Origin: a bacterium
GTDB lineage: Bacteria > Chloroflexota > Chloroflexia > Chloroflexales > Kallotenuaceae
DNA: 64,000 bases
NCBI GenBank assembly: GCA_016781505.1
Contig: JADDQF010000024.1
Location: 1-64,000 of the forward strand
Direction of reading: 5' to 3'
Shown here piece after piece: positions 61,629 through 64,000 of this stretch. The notes beneath the pieces are model-generated. The model was not told where the DNA came from and searched no databases. It worked only from the letters and a program-made list of their open reading frames with translations. The position numbers and the translations under genes were made by a program. The stretch's first letter is position 1; each line of letters opens with the position of its first letter.

Positions 61629-62939
61629 CTACAAAACGCCGCGGGTTTTAAGCTCGAGGTATTTGTTGATCACCGCGATCGACAGCTTGTCGGCGGGCAC
61701 GTCCAGCGTCAGCACGCCGGCCCGGTCAAGCGTATCCAGGATCACGCGGCGCTCGGCCAGCATCTGCTCGGCGACCGCTCGTTGATACACATCCGTGGTT
61801 GTGCTGGGCGGCTGCGCGACCAGCCGGGTGATGTTGGGGTCGTTCATCGTCACCAGCAGCGGCAAGTGATGACGCGCCAGGCGGCCCATGTAGGCGATCA
61901 GCGGCTGAGCGGCGTCGAGCGTGACCACGTCGCTGAACACCACGATCAGCGAGCGCCGCTTGTTTTTGACGCTGAGATATCCCAGGGCGCGGCCATAATC
62001 GGATTCGACCGGCTGAGACTGGAGGTTGTACAACAGCTCCAACATCGTGTAGAACTGCCCGCGGCCTTTGCCGGGCGCTAAATACACGCCGACCTCGTCG
62101 GCAAAGGTGAGCATCCCAATCTGGTCGCCGCGCAGCGACGCCACGTAGCTGGTCAACAACGCCGCGTTGATGGCATAGTCCAGCTTTTGGATGTCGCCCA
62201 GCTGGGGCCGCATCAAACGCCCTGCATCCAGCACACACAGCACATGTTGGGAGCGCTCCGTCTCGTATTCCACCGCGATCGGCTTGCTGCGGCGGGCGGT
62301 CGCTTTCCAGTTGATGCGCTTGAACTCATCGTCGGGCGTGTAGTCGCGCAGCCGCTCGAACTCGGTGCCGGCGCCAAACACTTTGGCGTTGCGCAGGCCA
62401 AGCTCGGTCAGCAGCCCTTTGCGGGCCAGCAGATCGTACTTGCGCACGTCGAGCACATTGGGGTAGACCCGCACGTCGGCGGCGGCAGGATAGCGCGCCT
62501 GGCGAATAAAGGTGCCCAGCGTCGAGCGATACCGCAGATTAATGTCGCTCCAGCGGTAGTCGCCGCGCGCAACCGGTGTGACATGGTAGCGTAGTTCAAC
62601 GCCGTCCAATGGGGGCAAGCGGCCATGAAGCAGCTCGGCGTCGGCCCGAAACTGGTACGGATATTCATCCCGCAGCTGGAAGCGCACCACCCGAGGCGTG
62701 GCGTTGTCGAGCTGGATGGATACCAGATTGGGCACGCCCAGCGACAGCTTCGCCTCGTTGCTGCGGGCCACGCTGATCTGATCGGGCTTGGTGGTCACGG
62801 CATAGTCGGCAACCATCAGCCCCAACAGCGCGATGAAATACAGCACAGCCACCCACGTTAGCGGCTGGGCAAAGCTCGCCCCGGCCACCACGACGGCGCC
62901 AAGCAGCAGCAAAACGAGCAATCTGCGAGTAGGTATCAT
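61629..62939 (-). CDS. DUF58 domain-containing protein
   Basis: 436-aa membrane-linked protein. Two N-terminal membrane segments (about 7-25 and 28-46) precede a beta-rich part, the DUF58 signature (GTEFERLRDYTPDDEFKRINWKATAR) and a von Willebrand A-like domain (VLDAGRLM, IVVFSDVVTLD). Such proteins work with MoxR ATPases in assembling or activating other proteins, though exact targets are unknown. moxR is directly upstream with 71 nt between. No transglutaminase partner is visible inside the window. Confidence 0.9.
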   Translation of the reverse strand: MIPTRRLLVLLLLGAVVVAGASFAQPLTWVAVLYFIALLGLMVADYAVTTKPDQISVARSNEAKLSLGVPNLVSIQLDNATPRVVRFQLRDEYPYQFRADAELLHGRLPPLDGVELRYHVTPVARGDYRWSDINLRYRSTLGTFIRQARYPAAADVRVYPNVLDVRKYDLLARKGLLTELGLRNAKVFGAGTEFERLRDYTPDDEFKRINWKATARRSKPIAVEYETERSQHVLCVLDAGRLMRPQLGDIQKLDYAINAALLTSYVASLRGDQIGMLTFADEVGVYLAPGKGRGQFYTMLELLYNLQSQPVESDYGRALGYLSVKNKRRSLIVVFSDVVTLDAAQPLIAYMGRLARHHLPLLVTMNDPNITRLVAQPPSTTTDVYQRAVAEQMLAERRVILDTLDRAGVLTLDVPADKLSIAVINKYLELKTRGVL

Positions 62940-63010
62940 AAACCATCCAGAACGAGCAACACAGACCCGGGAACGCGCACGCAGCTAGCCTGACATATGG
63001 CGAAACGTTG

Positions 63011-63958
63011 TTAGCGGGGCACTTCTACTCGCGCCAAAATCCGGTCCACGGCGCTGTCGGGCGTGAGTCCTTCGATCTCCGCTTCGGGTCGCAGAATCAC
63101 CCGGTGACGATATACTGGTTTGACCAAGAACTTCACATCATCCGGCACCACGAAGTCACGTCCTTGCATTCCGGCCCAGGTCTTAGCGGTGCGCAACAAG
63201 CTTATGGAGGCGCGGGTTGAGCCGCCCAGAATCAAGTCGGGCAGGCGGCGCGACTCCTGCGCAATGTCGGAGATGTATTTGAAAATGCCTTCTTCGACCC
63301 GAATCTCGGCGACCTCTGCTTGGCAGCGCGCAAGCGTTTGGGGCGTTACCGACGCTTGCAGGTTAGCACGCTCCAGATGCCGGGCGTCAAAGCCCTTGGC
63401 ATACCGGCGCAGAACCTCGATCTCAACCGCCTCCGGCGCGTAGTCCACCAGCACCTTGAACAAGAATCGGTCAAGCTGCGCTTCCGGCAGGGGATAGGTG
63501 CCCTCGTACTCAACCGGATTTTGTGTAGCAACCACAAAGAAGGGCTCGTCCAACGGCAGCCGGTCGCCCTCGATCGTGACTTGCCGTTCTTCCATCGCTT
63601 CCAGCAGCGCGGCCTGTGTTTTAGCCGGCGCGCGGTTAATCTCGTCGGCTAGCAGCACCTGGGTAAAGACCGGGCCTTTGCGCAGCGTGAACTCGCCTTT
63701 ATGCATCTCATACACGGTGGTGCCGAGCACATCGGAGGGCATCAGGTCGGGCGTGAATTGGATCCGCTTGAAGTCGGCCTGAACCAACGTCGCCAGCGTT
63801 TTGGCCATCAAGGTTTTGGCAGTTCCTGGTACGCCTTCAAGCAGCACATGGCCGCCAGTCAGCAATGCGATCAGGACGTGCGTAAACGGGTCTTCTTGTC
63901 CGACCAGCACCTTGCCGGCCTCACGCCGAATATGTTCGGCGACTTGTTGAATCAGCAT
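63011..63958 (-). CDS. MoxR family AAA+ ATPase
   Basis: 315-aa chaperone-like ATPase. It has Walker A GVPGTAKT, Walker [24 protein letters not shown], sensor 1 [24 protein letters not shown] with the Arg finger region, and the C-terminal lid ([19 protein letters not shown]). It works with the DUF58 protein encoded next. The start at ATG 63958 (MLIQQVAEH) follows AAAGGATACTCC. An upstream in-frame ATG at 63979 would place that site inside the gene. The window ends just upstream, so its promoter is not seen. Confidence 0.95.
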   Translation of the reverse strand: MLIQQVAEHIRREAGKVLVGQEDPFTHVLIALLTGGHVLLEGVPGTAKTLMAKTLATLVQADFKRIQFTPDLMPSDVLGTTVYEMHKGEFTLRKGPVFTQVLLADEINRAPAKTQAALLEAMEERQVTIEGDRLPLDEPFFVVATQNPVEYEGTYPLPEAQLDRFLFKVLVDYAPEAVEIEVLRRYAKGFDARHLERANLQASVTPQTLARCQAEVAEIRVEEGIFKYISDIAQESRRLPDLILGGSTRASISLLRTAKTWAGMQGRDFVVPDDVKFLVKPVYRHRVILRPEAEIEGLTPDSAVDRILARVEVPR

Positions 63959-64000
63959 GGAGTATCCTTTGTGCGTCATAGTTGAACGTTAAGCCGAAGG

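Overview
The window is a continuous stretch of bacterial chromosome, GC-rich (my estimate is about 60%), densely coded, with strong Shine-Dalgarno sites and TTGnnn/TATAAT promoters. Gene content and protein style suggest a member of the Chloroflexota, probably class Chloroflexia. The pointers are the extracellular FGYPxxEPF...VQYFER repeats, the duplicated 6-pyruvoyl-tetrahydropterin synthase and the composition of the division cluster. This placement is inference and no marker was compared. The window looks like ordinary chromosome: I saw no insertion sequence, prophage or CRISPR array. Traces of gene decay are present at 3416-3589 and 5893-6133.

Layout. 1-7400: a receiver protein, DNA polymerase I, a minus-strand ABC-2 exporter, decayed genes, DedA and an alkyltransferase-like protein. 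7427-9439: acetoacetyl-CoA synthetase. 9618-14237: a pterin locus made of tandem PTPS, GTP cyclohydrolase I, an SDR and a RibD-C reductase in one overlapping operon. It faces a minus-strand pair of a glycosyltransferase and pterin-4a-carbinolamine dehydratase, and together they look like a tetrahydrobiopterin-type (perhaps glycosylated) cofactor route. 14255-18311: a thioredoxin-reductase-like flavoprotein, a ferredoxin-NADP reductase and an S9 peptidase. 18506-23810: a histone-deacetylase-family enzyme, then hisH-hisA-(coiled-coil gene)-hisF and a fused MoaD-MoaE. 23930-27529 (minus): acylphosphatase, MnmE, a diheme cytochrome and MoeA.

27732-47013 is the division and cell-wall (dcw) cluster: mraZ, rsmH, ftsL, ftsI, murF, mraY, murD, rhomboid, ftsW, murG, CvpA-like, murC, murB, ddl, ftsQ, ftsA, ftsZ. 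It opens with a promoter and three perfectly phased GTGGGG MraZ boxes and closes with a hairpin terminator. murE is absent. A rhomboid protease is translationally coupled into the cluster, and the ftsW and murG reading frames overlap by about 314 nt.

47056-49000 (minus) is a four-gene unit: two small proteins, an ECF-type sigma factor, and an O6-alkylguanine transferase carrying a C-terminal Ada-type four-cysteine domain, which reverses the domain order of Ada. I consider this the best candidate for an undescribed system: a sigma factor tied to an alkylation sensor. 49162-55379 (minus): an unknown gene after ruvC, yebC, ftsH, hpt, tilS and two CAT-anticodon tRNAs, one of them initiator. 55417-63958: an M20 peptidase homologue lacking most metal ligands, ThpR, two paralogous secreted glycosidase-like proteins, and a MoxR-DUF58 pair at the right edge.
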